From: Limimaricola sp.
GTDB taxonomy: Bacteria; Pseudomonadota; Alphaproteobacteria; Rhodobacterales; Rhodobacteraceae
Length of the DNA: 64,000 nucleotides
Assembly (NCBI RefSeq): GCF_016125575.1
Contig: NZ_WGLM01000003.1
Location: forward strand, 62,001-126,000
Direction: 5' to 3'
This document shows, in pieces, positions 63,197 through 64,000 of the stretch. A program made the translations under genes and the position numbers. Numbering within the stretch: position 1 is the first letter of the stretch; every line of letters starts with the position of its first letter. A model generated the notes under the pieces. It saw only the letters and a program-made list of their open reading frames with translations, did not search any database and was not told where the DNA came from.

Positions 63197-63385
63197 ATGT
63201 CCGAACTGAACCCCCTTATCCGTCGCCCGGAGGTCGAACGCCTGACTGGTCTGGGCCGGTCGCAGATCTACGCCATGATGTCGCGCGGGGAATTTCCGCG
63301 CCCTGTCCGCATCTCGGCGCGGTCGGTCGGCTGGCGCGAAAGCGACGTTGCCGCGTGGCTCGAAAGTCGGGAGGTCGCGGCTTGA
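63197..63385 (+). CDS. AlpA-family helix-turn-helix regulator
   Basis: 62 residues from the ATG at 63197, with GGAGG seven bases upstream. The sequence LIRRPEVERLTGLGRSQIYA then MMSRGEFPRPVRISARSVGW and DVAAWLESR is a standard AlpA/excisionase-like winged HTH. In P4-type elements AlpA activates integrase or excision. It follows the integrase on the same strand and is closed by an intrinsic terminator. Confidence 0.88.
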   Translation: MSELNPLIRRPEVERLTGLGRSQIYAMMSRGEFPRPVRISARSVGWRESDVAAWLESREVAA

Positions 63386-63406
63386 AATGGGAAGGATGAA
63401 AAGGTT

Positions 63407-63449
63407 CGCCCCGCCCGGTGTCGGAGCCGGGTCGGGGCGGGGGTCTTTT
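63407..63449 (+). terminator. intrinsic terminator after the AlpA gene
   Basis: A GC-rich stem CGCCCCG-CCCGG / CCGGG-T-CGGGGCG (12 pairs, one bulged T) with loop TGTCGGAG is followed by GGGGTCTTTT. It lies 21 bases past the AlpA stop and 15 bases before the next ATG. Confidence 0.68.
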
Positions 63450-63464
63450 GCTGACAAGCTGAGT

Positions 63465-63776
63465 ATGAAGAACGTAGCGCAACAGGCGCCGAAACGCCAG
63501 ACTGGTGCGGGTTACTTCGTCACTGAGCCAGGGCAACCGCAGCGAGAGGTCCACCTCACCGGACAATCGGCTTGGGTCCTGGGCTTGCTTATTGCCACGG
63601 GACGGGCCGGACTAACGGCGGCCGACCTTCCGGCAGGCGTCCGCGTCGCCGCAGTTGTCCTCAAGCTGCGCCGAGCCGGCGTGCCTATCCTCACGATCAA
63701 CGAGCCGAACACCGGCCCTTTCGGCGGCAGCCATGCCCGCTACACGCTCGCCGCGAACGTTGAGGTGGCGCAATGA
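63465..63776 (+). CDS. small island protein, probable winged-helix domain
   Basis: 103 residues from the ATG at 63465; no strong ribosome site, so the start is tentative. The centre reads like a winged helix (QSAWVLGLLIATGRAGLTAA, VRVAAVVLKLRRAGVPILT, then a beta wing near GGSHARYTLA). Such proteins are common beside integrases in alphaproteobacterial islands, but no function is known to me. Its stop overlaps the next ATG (ATGA). Confidence 0.68.
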   Translation: MKNVAQQAPKRQTGAGYFVTEPGQPQREVHLTGQSAWVLGLLIATGRAGLTAADLPAGVRVAAVVLKLRRAGVPILTINEPNTGPFGGSHARYTLAANVEVAQ

Positions 63777-64000
63777 CCAGCATCGCCGAGAAGGACCTCA
63801 GCACGCACGAGGCGGCCGACGACTACGAGGGAGTGATCCATCGCCGAGGGCAATGGCGCGTGGCCGTCTGTCGCCATGATCTGCAGTGGCTTCTGCAGCG
63901 CAGGAGCGGCGATGGGAGCATGGCTGGACCGCGATGGCGGTCGGTCGCCTTCTGTCGGACGCGGGCGGCGCTGGTTCGGCTGTGGCAGGCGGAGACCGGC
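63773..64000 (+). CDS. unrecognised island protein, 3' end outside the window
   Basis: At least 76 residues, open to the last base. It starts with MTSIAEKDLSTHEAADDYEG and is rich in Arg and Trp (WRVAVCRHDLQWLLQRRSG, GPRWRSVAFCRTRAAL). The ATG overlaps the stop of the winged-helix gene, so it is co-translated. Compact basic proteins of this sort often precede the primase/replication genes of integrated elements. No family is claimed. Confidence 0.62.
   Translation, partial: MTSIAEKDLSTHEAADDYEGVIHRRGQWRVAVCRHDLQWLLQRRSGDGSMAGPRWRSVAFCRTRAALVRLWQAETG

Overview
The window is high-GC DNA with tightly packed, often overlapping genes. Gene content (TauD, RTX and Gfo/Idh/MocA families, dipeptide-type ABC systems, GntR/FCD control) suggests an alphaproteobacterium, most likely of the Rhodobacterales (Roseobacter) type. 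This is inferred from content and composition only; no rRNA or tRNA gene was seen.

Region 1 (1-12235) is accessory metabolism. It holds the tail of a MetE-like gene with a coupled alpha/beta hydrolase, a Sel1-repeat protein and a small exported protein. A GlxA-type regulator is divergent from a class II aldolase, a second hydrolase and a Tat-exported solute-binding protein. A leftward operon follows: creatininase-family amidohydrolase, cytosine-deaminase-like amidohydrolase, FAD oxidase, TauD-like dioxygenase and a DUF2165-like membrane protein. IS6-family and IS3-family remnants mark both sides.

Region 2 (12946-40616) is a bidirectional catabolic cluster of about 27 kb. Leftward from about 28330 run an M32 carboxypeptidase, aminotransferase, VOC protein, aspartoacylase-family hydrolase, PuuE-like deacetylase, AllA-like lyase, DHDPS-like aldolase, epimerase, two Gfo/Idh dehydrogenases, a peptide-type ABC binding protein with two permeases, an SDR and an M20 peptidase. 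Rightward from 28553 run two tandem DUF4438 proteins, an Ldh-family dehydrogenase, an M24/creatinase-fold protein, an amidohydrolase, an aminotransferase, an unrecognised probable TIM-barrel protein, an allantoinase/hydantoinase-like enzyme and the two ATPases of the same transporter. A convergent FCD-type GntR regulator closes it. Most genes overlap by 4 bases, so the arms look like two translationally coupled operons importing and dismantling one amide-, peptide- or ureide-like compound. The substrate cannot be read from sequence.

Region 3 (40617-48500) holds a two-subunit ABC exporter with an asymmetric nucleotide-site signature, an IS6-family element whose transposase is broken by two amber codons, and an AraC regulator divergent from two short-chain dehydrogenases.

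Region 4 (48790-61372) looks like a surface-protein locus. It encodes a protein with exactly 60 uninterrupted Gly-X-Y triplets and a C-terminal YadA-anchor-like domain. A 2-oxoglutarate/Fe(II) oxygenase of the prolyl 4-hydroxylase type follows, then an unrecognised helical protein, a sulfotransferase-like protein, a 2221-residue RTX protein with a cadherin-like segment and 75-residue C-terminal repeats, and a LysR-type DNA-binding domain fused to a TolB/FlgO-like plus TPR region. The collagen/prolyl-hydroxylase pair is the strongest candidate for an undescribed system here.

Region 5 (61798-64000) is the start of an integrated element: a tyrosine integrase, an AlpA-type regulator, a good intrinsic terminator and two small unrecognised genes, the last running off the window.
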